A stretch of 52,507 nucleotides of DNA from an uncultured Mediterranea sp. (GCA_945641355.1 CALZEQ010000021.1:1-52507), one strand, 5' to 3'; counted from the first letter of the stretch, positions 39,749 to 51,970 are shown. A program made the numbers and translations. Notes: generated from the sequence alone by a model not told the origin.

Positions 39749-41182
39749 ATGAACACAACCTATGATAGATTCTTTTTGCTTGTCTATATGCTGTGCGTCT
39801 TTGTATCCTGTTCCAGTTCAGAAAGTGAGACGAGCACAACCGTACAGGTAGAGCCTACCGAGTTCCATTTTCCACAAGAAGGTGGAAGCCGTAAGTTTGC
39901 CATCACGCCCGGCGAGGCCGTCTCCTTCGACTGCTCCGAGACCTGGTGCCAGATAGCCTTAGAGAGCCAGACATCCGTTCAAGCCATCTACCGTCTGACG
40001 GTAGAGCCCAGCACCGACCCCGCTCCGCGCACGGCCACCGTCACCGTCCGCACCGACCGGCCCCTGCAGACGCTGAGTGTGTCGCAGGATGCTTACGTTC
40101 CCAAGGAGGAGCCGGAGAAGTACACCATCCGTCCCAACCTGACCACGCGCCAACTGGTTGACGAAATGGGACTGGGCATCAATCTGGGCAATACGCTCGA
40201 TGCCGTAGGAGATTGGATAAACCCCGGCAGCATCCTCAACTACGAGCAGGCATGGGGAAGCCCCATCGTCACCCAGCCACTGATAGAGGGATATGCCCGG
40301 GCCGGATTCCGCTCGCTGCGTATCCCTGTCAGCTGGGGCAATCTGCTGGCCGATGATTTCACCATCCATCCCGACCTGTTTGACCGGGTGGAAAAGATAG
40401 TCAACTGGACATTGGATGCCGGCATGGTGGCGGTGGTTAACATCCATCATGAGAACACCTGGATAAAGCAGGCGGCCACCGACGAACAGGCCCGCCGGAA
40501 ATTCGTCTCCATCTGGACGCAGATAAGCAACCGACTAGAGAAGTATGGCGACCACCTACTATTCGAGCCTATGAACGAGATTGGTTTCGACGAAATCTGG
40601 ACTCCTTGGAAGGGCACCGATGCCGACAAGGCAGTAGCCTTCAACCATGTGAACAAGCTGAACCAGCTCTTTGTGGATGTGGTACGTGCCACCGGAGGCA
40701 ACAATGCTCGCCGCCACCTACTGGTGGAGATATATAACACCGGACTAGAGTATGCCTTCGACCCGCTGACGCGCATTCCCGACGACCCGGCTGACAGGCT
40801 GGCTCTTACCGTACACTATTATACGCCCGCCACGTTTGCCATACTGGGTGCAGGCGAGGATGCAGGTTGGGGAGTAGGACAGGAAAGCTGGGGTACGGAA
40901 CAGGACATGAAGGAGCTGAACGACAACATGGAGTTACTGAAGAAGAACTGCGTAGACCGGGGTATACCGGTGATAGTGGGCGAATACGGCTGTTCGAGCA
41001 AGGGACGTACGCAGGAGGTGGTGCGCCTCTTCCTGACATCGGTGACCCGCGCCATCTATAGCCGAGGTATGTGTCCCATACTGTGGGACACTCCGGGCGG
41101 ACAGTACAACCGCCAGACGTTCCAGTTCGATGACCCCGTCTTTCTGCAGCAGATGATGGACATCTACAACAACAAGAATTGA
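39749..41182 (+). CDS. BACON-GH5 endo-beta-glucanase lipoprotein
   Basis: A 477-residue surface lipoprotein (lipobox FVSC, then SSSESE) with an N-terminal BACON domain (about residues 30-118, ending TVRTDRPLQTLSVSQDAY) and a GH5 barrel. The barrel begins GLGINLGNTLDA, has RIPVSW and NIHHEN, acid/base Glu277 in EPMNEIG and nucleophile Glu412 in VGEYGCSS, and HYYTP near residue 355. The signature around LGNTLDA and YEQAWGSP is like subfamily GH5_4, which includes xyloglucanases and other endo-beta-1,4-glucanases. The same BACON-GH5 layout is known from the xyloglucanase BoGH5A of B. ovatus. It probably starts breakdown of the polymer at the cell surface. Confidence 0.88.
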   Translation: MNTTYDRFFLLVYMLCVFVSCSSSESETSTTVQVEPTEFHFPQEGGSRKFAITPGEAVSFDCSETWCQIALESQTSVQAIYRLTVEPSTDPAPRTATVTVRTDRPLQTLSVSQDAYVPKEEPEKYTIRPNLTTRQLVDEMGLGINLGNTLDAVGDWINPGSILNYEQAWGSPIVTQPLIEGYARAGFRSLRIPVSWGNLLADDFTIHPDLFDRVEKIVNWTLDAGMVAVVNIHHENTWIKQAATDEQARRKFVSIWTQISNRLEKYGDHLLFEPMNEIGFDEIWTPWKGTDADKAVAFNHVNKLNQLFVDVVRATGGNNARRHLLVEIYNTGLEYAFDPLTRIPDDPADRLALTVHYYTPATFAILGAGEDAGWGVGQESWGTEQDMKELNDNMELLKKNCVDRGIPVIVGEYGCSSKGRTQEVVRLFLTSVTRAIYSRGMCPILWDTPGGQYNRQTFQFDDPVFLQQMMDIYNNKN

Positions 41183-41214
41183 AAGCAATTTTTTTTGATT
41201 AATAAGTGAACAGG

Positions 41215-41246
41215 GGATTGCCCGCTTGATAGAAAGTAGGCAATCC
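41215..41246. repeat. Inverted repeat between GH5 and GH42 genes
   Basis: GGATTGCC (41215-41222) and GGCAATCC (41239-41246) with a 16-base spacer, after a T-rich stretch. A possible attenuator or mRNA processing site. Confidence 0.35.
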
Positions 41247-41273
41247 TACCTATTGAATTTAAGAATAACAACG

Positions 41274-43334
41274 ATGAAAAACAGATATTACCTGATGCTG
41301 ATGATTCTTGTATTGTGCACTTTGCCAACAAAAGCACAGTATTCATTCGACCATGTACTCTACGGTGCAGCCTATTATCATGAATACATGCCCGAAGAAC
41401 GGCTGGACGAAGATATCCGGCTGATGAAAAAGGCGGGACTGACCGTAGTGCGCGTGGGAGAATCTGCCTGGGGCCTGTTTGAGCCGCAAGACGGAACTTT
41501 TGAATTTGAATGGATGGACCGCATTTTGGACAAGATGCACGAGGCCGAGATTAACGTCATCTTGGGAACTCCCACCTACTCCATTCCTGCATGGCTGGCC
41601 TACAAGCACCCGGAAGTGCTGGCCGAGCACGCCAAGGGCGACAAGGCCTATTATGGCATCCGTCAGAACATGGACTTTACAAACCCCACCTACCGATACT
41701 ATTGCGAACGGATTATCCGACGAATGCTGGAGCGGTATGCACAGCATCCGGCAGTCATCGGCTATCAGGTGGACAACGAAACCGAAGCGCGTGGTGTGAA
41801 CAACAGAGACTATTTTTTCGGATTCAGAAACTACATCAAACAGAAATTCAACAACGACCTGAACCTGCTTGCCAAGGAGTGGGGAATGAACTACTGGGGA
41901 ATGAACATCAATACCTGGGAGGAGTTCTATCCGCGCGACGGGGTGACAAACCCCTCGTACAAAAACGAGTGGGAACGCTACAACCGCAAGGCTGTAGCCG
42001 ACTTCCTGAACTGGCAGTGCGACCTTGTCAATGAATACAGGCGTACTGACCAGTTCGTCACTCACTGCTTCATGCCCGACTTCCACAACATAGACCAGGT
42101 GGAGAGCTTCAGGCAGATGCAATATCCTGCCATCAACATCTACCACGACGTGCAGGACAGGCAGGATGGCCAGCGCATCGCCTACGCCGGTGACTTCGTG
42201 CGCACCGTGGCCGGTGGCAACTACATCGTGATGGAGACCAACGCACAAGGCATCGGCTGGGATGCCCGCGCCCAGTTTCCGCCCTACGACCGGCAGCTGC
42301 GGCAGAATGTGTATGCGCACTATGCCAGCGGAGCCAATATGGTGGAGTACTGGCACTGGGCTACCCTGCACTACGGACAGGAGACGTACTGGCGCGGTGT
42401 GCTGGGTCATGACCTCCAGCCCAATCGTATATACAATGAGTTTGCCGCTACCGCCAAAGAGTTGGAACGGATAGGCAGCCGCATCGTGAACCTGAAGAAG
42501 AAAAACCGGGCGGCTATCCTCTACAGTCATGATTCTTATCATGCACTGCAGTTTATGCCCTACACCTACAAGAGCAACTATCCCATCGACATGGTGCACA
42601 GGGCACTCTACCGGCAGAACATTGAGACGGACATCATCCCTTGTGATAAGACAATAGATTTCAGCGGATACGACCTGCTGGTCATCCCTCCCTTGTACGT
42701 AGCTACCGACCGGTTGCTGGCAGCCATCGACGGATTTGTACACTCCGGCGGGCACGTAGTGATGATGCATAAAAGCGGATATTGCAACGAGCACTCCGCT
42801 GTCCGGGCCACATTGGCTCCGGGGCCGCTGCGCAAGGCTTGCGGCTTCTATTACCAGGAATTCTCTACCATCGGCGACCTCTCGCTGAAGGACAATCCCT
42901 TCCATCTGGAGGGGGAGAAGCAGATAAGCGACTGGTATGAATTTCTGATACCCGAGACGGCTGTCCCGTTGGCATACGCAGCGCATCCTTTCTTCGGCCG
43001 GTGGCCCGTGGTCACCGAGAACAACTATGGCAAAGGCCGGCTGACCTACATCGGGGCCTATCCCTCGCAGCAGCTGCTGGATGCCATCGTGCGGAGGGCA
43101 GCCATCCGGGCCGGCATCATCGCTGCAGAGGAGAGCGTGTTCCCCATCATACAGCGTATGGGGACAAACGAGGCTGGAAAGGTCATCCGCTACCTCTTCA
43201 ACTACAGCAGCGAGAACAAGGAAATCACCTATAACTATCCGACATCCGAAGAGCTGGTTTCCGGCAAGACTGTAAAAAAAGGAGACCGCGTGACGTTGCC
43301 CCCCTGGGGCGTACTCATCATGGAAGTGGATTGA
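41274..43334 (+). CDS. GH42-type beta-galactosidase
   Basis: A 686-residue exported clan GH-A enzyme with signal peptide ending near LPTKAQ, so probably periplasmic. The barrel starts LYGAAYYHEYMPEERL, has RVGESAWGLFEP, acid/base Glu169 in YQVDNETEA and the likely nucleophile Glu321 in VMETNAQGIGW. A GH42-like second domain (ILYSHDSYHAL to GGHVVMMHKSG) and a C-terminal beta domain follow. The nucleophile motif differs from the common GH42 form (ME-x-x-P), so a related family (GH164/GH165-like) cannot be excluded. The ATG at 41274 starts the signal peptide; an earlier frame start at 41226 lacks one. It overlaps no neighbour and is 18 bases from the next gene. Confidence 0.78.
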   Translation: MKNRYYLMLMILVLCTLPTKAQYSFDHVLYGAAYYHEYMPEERLDEDIRLMKKAGLTVVRVGESAWGLFEPQDGTFEFEWMDRILDKMHEAEINVILGTPTYSIPAWLAYKHPEVLAEHAKGDKAYYGIRQNMDFTNPTYRYYCERIIRRMLERYAQHPAVIGYQVDNETEARGVNNRDYFFGFRNYIKQKFNNDLNLLAKEWGMNYWGMNINTWEEFYPRDGVTNPSYKNEWERYNRKAVADFLNWQCDLVNEYRRTDQFVTHCFMPDFHNIDQVESFRQMQYPAINIYHDVQDRQDGQRIAYAGDFVRTVAGGNYIVMETNAQGIGWDARAQFPPYDRQLRQNVYAHYASGANMVEYWHWATLHYGQETYWRGVLGHDLQPNRIYNEFAATAKELERIGSRIVNLKKKNRAAILYSHDSYHALQFMPYTYKSNYPIDMVHRALYRQNIETDIIPCDKTIDFSGYDLLVIPPLYVATDRLLAAIDGFVHSGGHVVMMHKSGYCNEHSAVRATLAPGPLRKACGFYYQEFSTIGDLSLKDNPFHLEGEKQISDWYEFLIPETAVPLAYAAHPFFGRWPVVTENNYGKGRLTYIGAYPSQQLLDAIVRRAAIRAGIIAAEESVFPIIQRMGTNEAGKVIRYLFNYSSENKEITYNYPTSEELVSGKTVKKGDRVTLPPWGVLIMEVD

Positions 43335-46457
<3,123 letters not shown>

Positions 46458-46478
46458 TCTTAAAACCATCATGACGAT

Positions 46479-48095
46479 ATGAAAAAAAACATCCTTCAGA
46501 CAATCCTTCTCTCCGCATGCATCCTACAGGGGGGCAGCGCATGGGCACAGCACGAGCAAGCGGCACAGGGCCGGTTCACGCCTACCTGGGAGTCGCTGTC
46601 GCGCTACGAGGTGCCCGAATGGTTCCGCAACGCCAAGTTCGGTATATGGGCACACTGGGGGCCGCAATGCCAGCCCGAGGCCGGCGACTGGTATGGCCGT
46701 GGCATGTACGAGGAGGGCAGCGCAGCCTACAAGTGGCATCTTGAACATTACGGACATCCTTCGGAATTCGGTTTCAAGGATGTAATCAACGAATGGAAGG
46801 CCGAAAAATGGAATCCGGAGCGACTGGTTGCCCTTTTCAAGCAGACCGGTGCCCGCTACTTCTTTGCCATGGGCAACCATCACGACAACATGGACTTGTG
46901 GGACAGCAAGTATCAGCCATGGAACTCCGTCAACATGGGTCCCCGGCGCAACGTATTGGGTGAATGGGCCCGTGCGGCACGCCGCAACGAGCTGCCTTTC
47001 GGCGTCAGCATCCACTCCTCACATGCCTGGACGTGGTACGAAACCGCACAAGGAGCCGACAAGAAAGGCCCGTACGCTGGCATCTCCTACGATGCCCGCG
47101 TGCTGACCAAGGAGGATGGAAAGGGACAGTGGTGGGAAGGTTACGACCCGCAGCAGCTATACGTACAGCACCATGCCCTGAGCGGACATGCCTGGGTGGC
47201 ATGGGACTGGCCCGAAGGGACTTCTGTCCCTCCGCAGAGCTACTACGACAACTTCTTCGACCGCACTGTAGACATGATCAACAAGTATCATCCCGACCTG
47301 CTCTATTTTGACGACAGTGTGCTGCCCTTCTGGCCCATCAACGATACGGGGCTGAAGGTGGTATCGCACTACTACAATCAGGACATGAGCCTTCACAAGG
47401 GTCGTCTCAATGCCGTGGTCTTCGGCAAGAAGTTGGAGGCCAAGCACAAGGAGGCCATCGTATGGGATGTGGAGAAGGGAGTCCCCCCCGAGTGTCAGGA
47501 CAAGGCATGGCAGACCTGCAGCTGCTTAGGCACCTGGCACTACAACCGCTCGACCTACGAGGACAACTGGTATAAATCGGCCGAGACCGTCGTCCGTATG
47601 CTAGTGGATATTGTCAGCAAGAACGGCAACCTGCTGCTGAGTGTGCCGATAAAGGGCGACGGCACCATCGACGACAAGGAGGAGCAGATTCTGCACGACA
47701 TCGCCGCCTGGATGCAGGTGAACGGCGAAGCTATCTTCGACACCCGTCCCTGGGGTGTCTATGGCGAAGGACCTTCTACCGAGGCCGCCATCCCGCTGGA
47801 CGGAGCCGGATTCAACGAGGGCAAGAACGCTCCTTATACCCCGGCTGACATCCGTTTCGTACAGAAGGGCAAGGCATTGTACGTCCATGTGCTGCAATGG
47901 CCCGATGACGGGCAGATTGTAGTCAGGTCATTGGCTGCAGGAAGCGGCCTCTACCGAGGCACCATCCGCAGGGTGGAGCTGCTTGGAGCCGGAAAGGTGC
48001 GGTTTAAGCGGTGTGCCGACGGGCTGCACGTCTACCTGCCCGAATCCTTCACAAGGCCGAATCCCATTTCATTGGCATTGAAAATCACCCAATAA
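46479..48095 (+). CDS. Alpha-L-fucosidase (GH29)
   Basis: A 538-residue exported GH29 enzyme removing alpha-linked fucose. The signal peptide ends near GGSAWAQ. The catalytic barrel shows WFRNAKFGIWAHWGPQC, the YFFAMGNHHDNMDLWDS segment and the nucleophile Asp278 in LLYFDDSVLPFW. The C-terminal beta domain is typical in length. GH29 members act on fucosylated xyloglucan, pectins and host glycans. It follows the LacZ-type gene closely, so the target probably has Fuc-Gal side chains. Confidence 0.9.
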   Translation: MKKNILQTILLSACILQGGSAWAQHEQAAQGRFTPTWESLSRYEVPEWFRNAKFGIWAHWGPQCQPEAGDWYGRGMYEEGSAAYKWHLEHYGHPSEFGFKDVINEWKAEKWNPERLVALFKQTGARYFFAMGNHHDNMDLWDSKYQPWNSVNMGPRRNVLGEWARAARRNELPFGVSIHSSHAWTWYETAQGADKKGPYAGISYDARVLTKEDGKGQWWEGYDPQQLYVQHHALSGHAWVAWDWPEGTSVPPQSYYDNFFDRTVDMINKYHPDLLYFDDSVLPFWPINDTGLKVVSHYYNQDMSLHKGRLNAVVFGKKLEAKHKEAIVWDVEKGVPPECQDKAWQTCSCLGTWHYNRSTYEDNWYKSAETVVRMLVDIVSKNGNLLLSVPIKGDGTIDDKEEQILHDIAAWMQVNGEAIFDTRPWGVYGEGPSTEAAIPLDGAGFNEGKNAPYTPADIRFVQKGKALYVHVLQWPDDGQIVVRSLAAGSGLYRGTIRRVELLGAGKVRFKRCADGLHVYLPESFTRPNPISLALKITQ

Positions 48096-48118
48096 TCATC
48101 TTGTAACACCCTCATCCT

Positions 48119-49627
48119 ATGAACAGACATCATTTTTTCTCTCTTTTCCTGCTGTTGCCGCTGTTGTTGGCGGCCTGCCAGGCTTCCCTCCGTCAGGAGG
48201 CCGGGCGTTCGCCCGAGACCGAGTGTTCGCCCGAGACCGGGCGTTCGCCCAAGTTCGGCACCGGGTGTGCCAACCCCGTCCTCGACCACCACTACACAGC
48301 CGACCCCACGGCGGTGGAGTACGAGGGACGGCTCTACCTGTATGCCACCAACGACCACCAGCAGTACGACTCCGTAGGACCCGACGGACGCAATACCTAC
48401 CAGCACATCCGCTCGCTCGTGGTCGCCTCTACCGACGACATGGTGAACTGGACCTATCACGGCACCATCGACGTAGGCTCGATAGCCCCGTGGAGCATGG
48501 CATCGTGGGCACCCTCCATCGTGTCGCGCCGCGAGGCCGACGGGCTGACCCACTTTTACCTCTACTACTCCAACAGCGGTGCCGGTGTAGGTGTGCTCAC
48601 GGCTACTTCACCTCTCGGTCCTTGGAGCGATCCGCTGGGTCGTACCCTGGTCGATGGCAACACGCCCGGACTGGGGCAGTGCAAGGCTCCGTTCGACCCC
48701 GGCGTAGTGATTGACGATGACGGATGCGGATGGCTCTCCTTCGGCGGGGGCGACAGCGACAGCCTGATTCCCGGTGATGCACGCATCGCACGTCTCGGTG
48801 CCGACATGATGTCACTCGACGGTCCTCCCGTCGAAATCAAGGCTCCCTACCACTTCGAGGCCAACGAACTGAACTACCTGAACGGCACGTGGATTTATAC
48901 GTACAACAACAACTGGAAGCCGCGTACTCAGTGGCCCTACGAAGGCACGGAGGTGCCCAGTGCGTGCAGCATGAGCTACATGACGTCGCGCACTCCGCTG
49001 CAGTCGGACAGCTGGCACTATGTGGGCCACTATTTCAAGAATCCGGGTGACTACGGCATGTCGCACAGCAACAATCACACCCACCTGCACCGCTACGGCG
49101 GACGCTATTACCTCTTCTACCACACCTTGGGCTTGCAGGAAAGCCATCAGGTGGAGGGCGGATTCCGCAGCGTGTGTGTAGACGAGATTGAGGTGGACGA
49201 GTCCCACCTGCTCATCCATATGGGGCAGGCCACTGCCGCCGGTGTGAGCCAACTGAAACCGCTTGATGCCTTTACCCTCCAGCAGGCCTCCACCACAGCT
49301 GCTACGCACGCTGTCCGCTTCCTGCCGGCCGACGGGGCCGGCCATACCGTGGCCACGGCCTGTGCGGTGGGGGCTGCCACCGAGGTGCGCGGGGTGCAAT
49401 TCGGACGTACGGCACGCAGCGTAGCCCTCAAGGTATGGGGCACAGGCACGCTGGAGGTGCGTTCTTCGGCTGCTGATGGGTCTCTGCTGGCCTCCGTTCC
49501 CTTCAGCACGGACAGTTGGCAGGTGGTTCGGGCGGAGTGTAGCGTAGCACCTGCCGATGCGTCCACCCTCTACTTTGTATGGCGTGAGGGAGATTTCCGG
49601 TTTGACGAGTGGCAGTTTTTTGAATGA
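48119..49627 (+). CDS. GH43 glycosidase lipoprotein with C-terminal CBM6-like domain
   Basis: A 502-residue lipoprotein (lipobox LAAC, then QASL) acting on arabinofuranosyl or xylosyl, possibly galactosyl, linkages. A linker of three 6-residue repeats (AGRSPE, TECSPE, TGRSPK, residues 27-45) precedes a five-bladed propeller with general base Asp62 in YTADPTAVEY, a mid-blade Asp in the APFDPGVVIDDDG segment, and an acid Glu in HFEANELNYLNG. The last 130 residues look like a CBM6 beta sandwich (GVQFGRTARSVALKVWGTG). Last gene of the plus-strand PUL block; two GGGGCG palindromes follow its stop. Confidence 0.87.
   Translation: MNRHHFFSLFLLLPLLLAACQASLRQEAGRSPETECSPETGRSPKFGTGCANPVLDHHYTADPTAVEYEGRLYLYATNDHQQYDSVGPDGRNTYQHIRSLVVASTDDMVNWTYHGTIDVGSIAPWSMASWAPSIVSRREADGLTHFYLYYSNSGAGVGVLTATSPLGPWSDPLGRTLVDGNTPGLGQCKAPFDPGVVIDDDGCGWLSFGGGDSDSLIPGDARIARLGADMMSLDGPPVEIKAPYHFEANELNYLNGTWIYTYNNNWKPRTQWPYEGTEVPSACSMSYMTSRTPLQSDSWHYVGHYFKNPGDYGMSHSNNHTHLHRYGGRYYLFYHTLGLQESHQVEGGFRSVCVDEIEVDESHLLIHMGQATAAGVSQLKPLDAFTLQQASTTAATHAVRFLPADGAGHTVATACAVGAATEVRGVQFGRTARSVALKVWGTGTLEVRSSAADGSLLASVPFSTDSWQVVRAECSVAPADASTLYFVWREGDFRFDEWQFFE
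48199..48252 (+). repeat. 18-bp in-frame tandem repeat in the GH43 linker
   Basis: Three imperfect 18-base units around a shared TTCGCCC core encode the hexapeptides AGRSPE, TECSPE and TGRSPK. Copy number may vary among strains. Confidence 0.75.
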
Positions 49628-49643
49628 GAGGTATGTAAAAAGA

Positions 49644-49669
49644 TAGGGGTGCAAGATGTTGCGCCCCTA
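49644..49669. terminator. GC-rich palindrome, copy 2
   Basis: TAGGGGTGCAA (49644-49654) pairs with TTGCGCCCCTA (49659-49669), with one G-T wobble. It is 17 bases after the GH43 stop and probably ends the PUL transcript. Confidence 0.6.
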
Positions 49670-49686
49670 CTTGTAACTCGTAGCTA

Positions 49687-49712
49687 TAGGGGCGGAAAAT
49701 ATTCCGCCCCTA
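49687..49712. terminator. GC-rich palindrome, copy 3
   Basis: TAGGGGCGGAA (49687-49697) and TTCCGCCCCTA (49702-49712), a perfect 11-bp stem with a 4-base loop. It lies 43 bases from copy 2, with flanking CGTAGCT and CTTGTAA also repeated, so the two copies look like one duplicated unit. It can also serve the opposing GH97 remnant. Confidence 0.6.
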
Positions 49713-49730
49713 CACGTAGCTTGTAATCCA

Positions 49731-50629
49731 CTACATCGGCCTCAGGACAATGGCAAAGCCGCCGCCGGGTGCCAGATGCAGCGTGTGCCCTGGCTCATCG
49801 GCTCGGCGTTACAGGGGAAGAAGGCCTCGTGCGCTCCGTTGCGCATGGCTCCCTGCGTATAGTCTACCGGACCCGATGCCTGGCGCAGGAAGGGCAGCAT
49901 GACATCGTACACCACCTGGTCGGCCTCCTCTTCGGTGCTCCACTTCATGTTCTCCAGTCCGTGTACGCCTTCCGATGTCAGCACGTGGGGGAAGGTGTGC
50001 AGCCAGCCGGTGGGCTTGTAGGCTCCGTGGAAGTCAACCAGCAGCTTGTGCTTAGCTGCCTTGCGTGCCGTTTCGTAGTAGAAGTCTACCATCTCCTGGT
50101 CGTCGCGGTTCATGAAGTCCATCTTAATGCCCTTCACGCCCCACTTCTCAAACTGGGCCATGGCCTCGTCAATCTTCTCGTGGAAGGGAGCCCAGGATAC
50201 CCACAGGATGAGGTCTACCTTCTTCTGACGGCCATAGGCTACCAGCTCTTCCATGTCGATTTCGGGTACGGTCTTCGTTACGTCCCACGCCTCGCTCCAA
50301 CCGTCGTCCAGTACGACGTATTCGATGCCGTATTGCGAAGCGAAGTCGATGTAATACTTATATGTCTCGTTGTTGACACCGCACTTGAAGTCAACGCCTG
50401 TCAGGATGAGGGCATTGTACCAGTCCCAGGCAATCTTACCGGGGCGTACCCACGAGTAGTCGCCCTCGCTGTCGGGTGCCAGTTTGTAGATGAGCTGGTT
50501 GGTCATCAGCTTGGCATCGTCGTCGGCCTGCAGGGCCATTTCGTTGTAGTAATCCTCAATGGTAGCGCTCTTCTGACGAACAAACGGCATGCTTTTTCGT
50601 ACAAAAAACGCGCTTTTTCGTACAGACAA
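49731..50629 (-). pseudogene. Decayed GH97 gene, alpha-galactosidase-like
   Basis: A fragment of a GH97 glycosidase (full enzymes are about 650-700 residues). The conserved barrel starts near 50563 with WVRPGKIAWDWYN, contains the likely nucleophile in IKMDFMNRDDQ and the acid/base in LTSEGVHGLENM, and stops matching after NAEPMSQGTRC near 49778. The rest of the barrel is missing, and the shifted frame from there to the tag at 49731-49733 reads HLAPGGGFAIVLRPM, which resembles a GH97 C-terminus. The N-terminal domain and signal peptide are absent; the first 22 codons are translated from the tandem repeats at 50591-50624. A truncated cytoplasmic protein is unlikely to be active. The FMNRDDQ-type nucleophile suggests the retaining (alpha-galactosidase) branch. 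Confidence 0.75.
50591..50624. repeat. 13-bp direct repeats at 21-bp spacing
   Basis: GCTTTTTCGTACA occurs at 50591-50603 and 50612-50624. The first copy extends into a near-palindrome TTTTTCGTACAAAAA centred on GTAC. Two copies on the same helical face are typical for a dimeric regulator. They lie 80 bases upstream of the promoter box of the next plus-strand gene. Confidence 0.6.
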
Positions 50630-50702
50630 TCTTACAAAGCGCTGATAATCAATACAGAAATACTTTTAGATGGAATAATTCGTTTTTTTCTTCCTTTTTC
50701 TG

Positions 50703-50710
50703 TATGTTTG
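50703..50710 (+). promoter_or_regulatory. Promoter -7 box of the methyltransferase-like gene
   Basis: TATGTTTG, an exact TAnnTTTG match, 33 bases before the ATG at 50743. It overlaps an upstream alternative start at 50704, arguing against that start. Confidence 0.5.
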
Positions 50711-50742
50711 TACAGCCTAACCGAATTTTTATCGTTGTACAC

Positions 50743-51381
50743 ATGGACAAAAATCGCATATTGCGCACCTGGATGCGCCCGCTTGTATGGCTCGCCCGCT
50801 TCCCTTACCGAAGGGGATACGGGGTGCACTCGCCCTTTGCCTTCAACTTCATCACGCAGGTCATCTATCAGCGTACACCTTATTATAAGTATGAAGAGCT
50901 GGCCAAGCAGGAGAGGCGGGAGGCACCGCACCGTCCCAGGGAGTGGCGCTACGAATCGCGCAAGGTGAAGCGTCTGCTCTTCCGGTTGGTGAACGAGGCG
51001 CGTCCCCACTCCATCCTGGATGCGGGGCGGCTGGCGGCTTCGGCCCTCTATCTGCAGGCGGCGCGGGTGAATGCCACCTATACGAGTGCCGCCTCGCTGG
51101 ACGAACTCTTTCTGGAGACGGATGTGCCGATGGACTTCCTCTACCTGCACGACTATCGGCGGCCCGATTTTATGGCCCAAGTGTTCCGTCTGTGTGTGCC
51201 TCGCACCCACACCCGCTCGCTCTTCGTGATAGAGGGCATCTGCTACTCCAAGGCCATGCGGCAGCTGTGGGAAGAGATGAAGCGCGACGACCGGGTGGCG
51301 GTGACCTTCGACCTCTACGATCTGGGTATCCTCCTCTTCGACACGGATAAAAACAAGCAGCACTATGTCGTGAATTTTTAA
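50743..51381 (+). CDS. Methyltransferase-fold protein, SAM site degenerate
   Basis: A 212-residue cytoplasmic protein starting [20 protein letters not shown], with the [16 protein letters not shown] segment that marks a Bacteroidales family usually annotated as class I SAM-dependent methyltransferase. The expected glycine-rich SAM loop is degenerate here ([19 protein letters not shown]), so binding or activity is doubtful. The later segments [21 protein letters not shown] and [20 protein letters not shown] fit the fold. The ATG at 50743 follows the promoter box. The adenosyltransferase gene starts 4 bases after its stop, so they are co-transcribed. Confidence 0.65.
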   Translation: MDKNRILRTWMRPLVWLARFPYRRGYGVHSPFAFNFITQVIYQRTPYYKYEELAKQERREAPHRPREWRYESRKVKRLLFRLVNEARPHSILDAGRLAASALYLQAARVNATYTSAASLDELFLETDVPMDFLYLHDYRRPDFMAQVFRLCVPRTHTRSLFVIEGICYSKAMRQLWEEMKRDDRVAVTFDLYDLGILLFDTDKNKQHYVVNF

Positions 51382-51385
51382 TATA

Positions 51386-51958
51386 ATGAAGCTTATGAAA
51401 AAGAGTATGGTATATACCAAGACCGGCGATGCCGGCATGACCTCTCTGGTGGGGGGAGCCCGTGTCAGCAAGACACACGAACGGCTGGAAGCATACGGTA
51501 CGGTGGACGAGCTCAACTCCTTCGTCGGACTGCTGCTCACGTATCTGAATGACGAACGGGACGTCGCCTTCCTCCAGCGGGTGCAGAATACCCTGTTTGT
51601 GGTCGGTTCGTATCTGGCCACCGACCAGGAGCAGAAGGCGCTGCGTGCCCGCAGCGTGGTGACGGCAGCCATGGTGGAGGCTGTAGAGCAGGAGATAGAC
51701 CGCATAGACGACGAACTGCCTCCGCTGCGCCTCTTCGTCCTGCCGGGTGGCAGCCGGGCGGCGGCGGTGTGTCATGTGTGCCGCACCGTCTGTAGGCGGG
51801 CCGAACGTCGCATTCTGTCGCTGGCCGAGACGGTGGAAATCGCTCCGGAATTGCTTTCGTATATGAACCGCCTCTCCGATTACTTCTTCGTCTTTTCTCG
51901 AAAAGTGAACCAAAACGAGAAAAAAGAGGAAATATTTTGGGATAATAGTGGTATATGA
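51386..51958 (+). CDS. Cob(I)alamin adenosyltransferase, PduO type
   Basis: Converts cob(I)alamin and ATP to adenosylcobalamin, the coenzyme of methylmalonyl-CoA mutase and similar enzymes. The 190-residue protein has the PduO signature: [20 protein letters not shown] near the N-terminus (ATP site), [17 protein letters not shown], and the C-terminal [18 protein letters not shown]. Starts at 51386 or 51395 are both possible. No other cobalamin genes are nearby. Confidence 0.92.
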   Translation: MKLMKKSMVYTKTGDAGMTSLVGGARVSKTHERLEAYGTVDELNSFVGLLLTYLNDERDVAFLQRVQNTLFVVGSYLATDQEQKALRARSVVTAAMVEAVEQEIDRIDDELPPLRLFVLPGGSRAAAVCHVCRTVCRRAERRILSLAETVEIAPELLSYMNRLSDYFFVFSRKVNQNEKKEEIFWDNSGI

Positions 51959-51970
51959 CAGAATTTGTTA

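Noticed and set aside
49769..50968. 399-codon plus-strand frame across the GH97 remnant
   Set aside because: It runs antisense to conserved GH97 motifs and into the methyltransferase-like gene in another frame; no domain recognised.
50632..51705. 357-codon minus-strand frame opposite the methyltransferase-like and adenosyltransferase genes
   Set aside because: Both plus-strand genes have recognisable motifs; this frame is their shadow.
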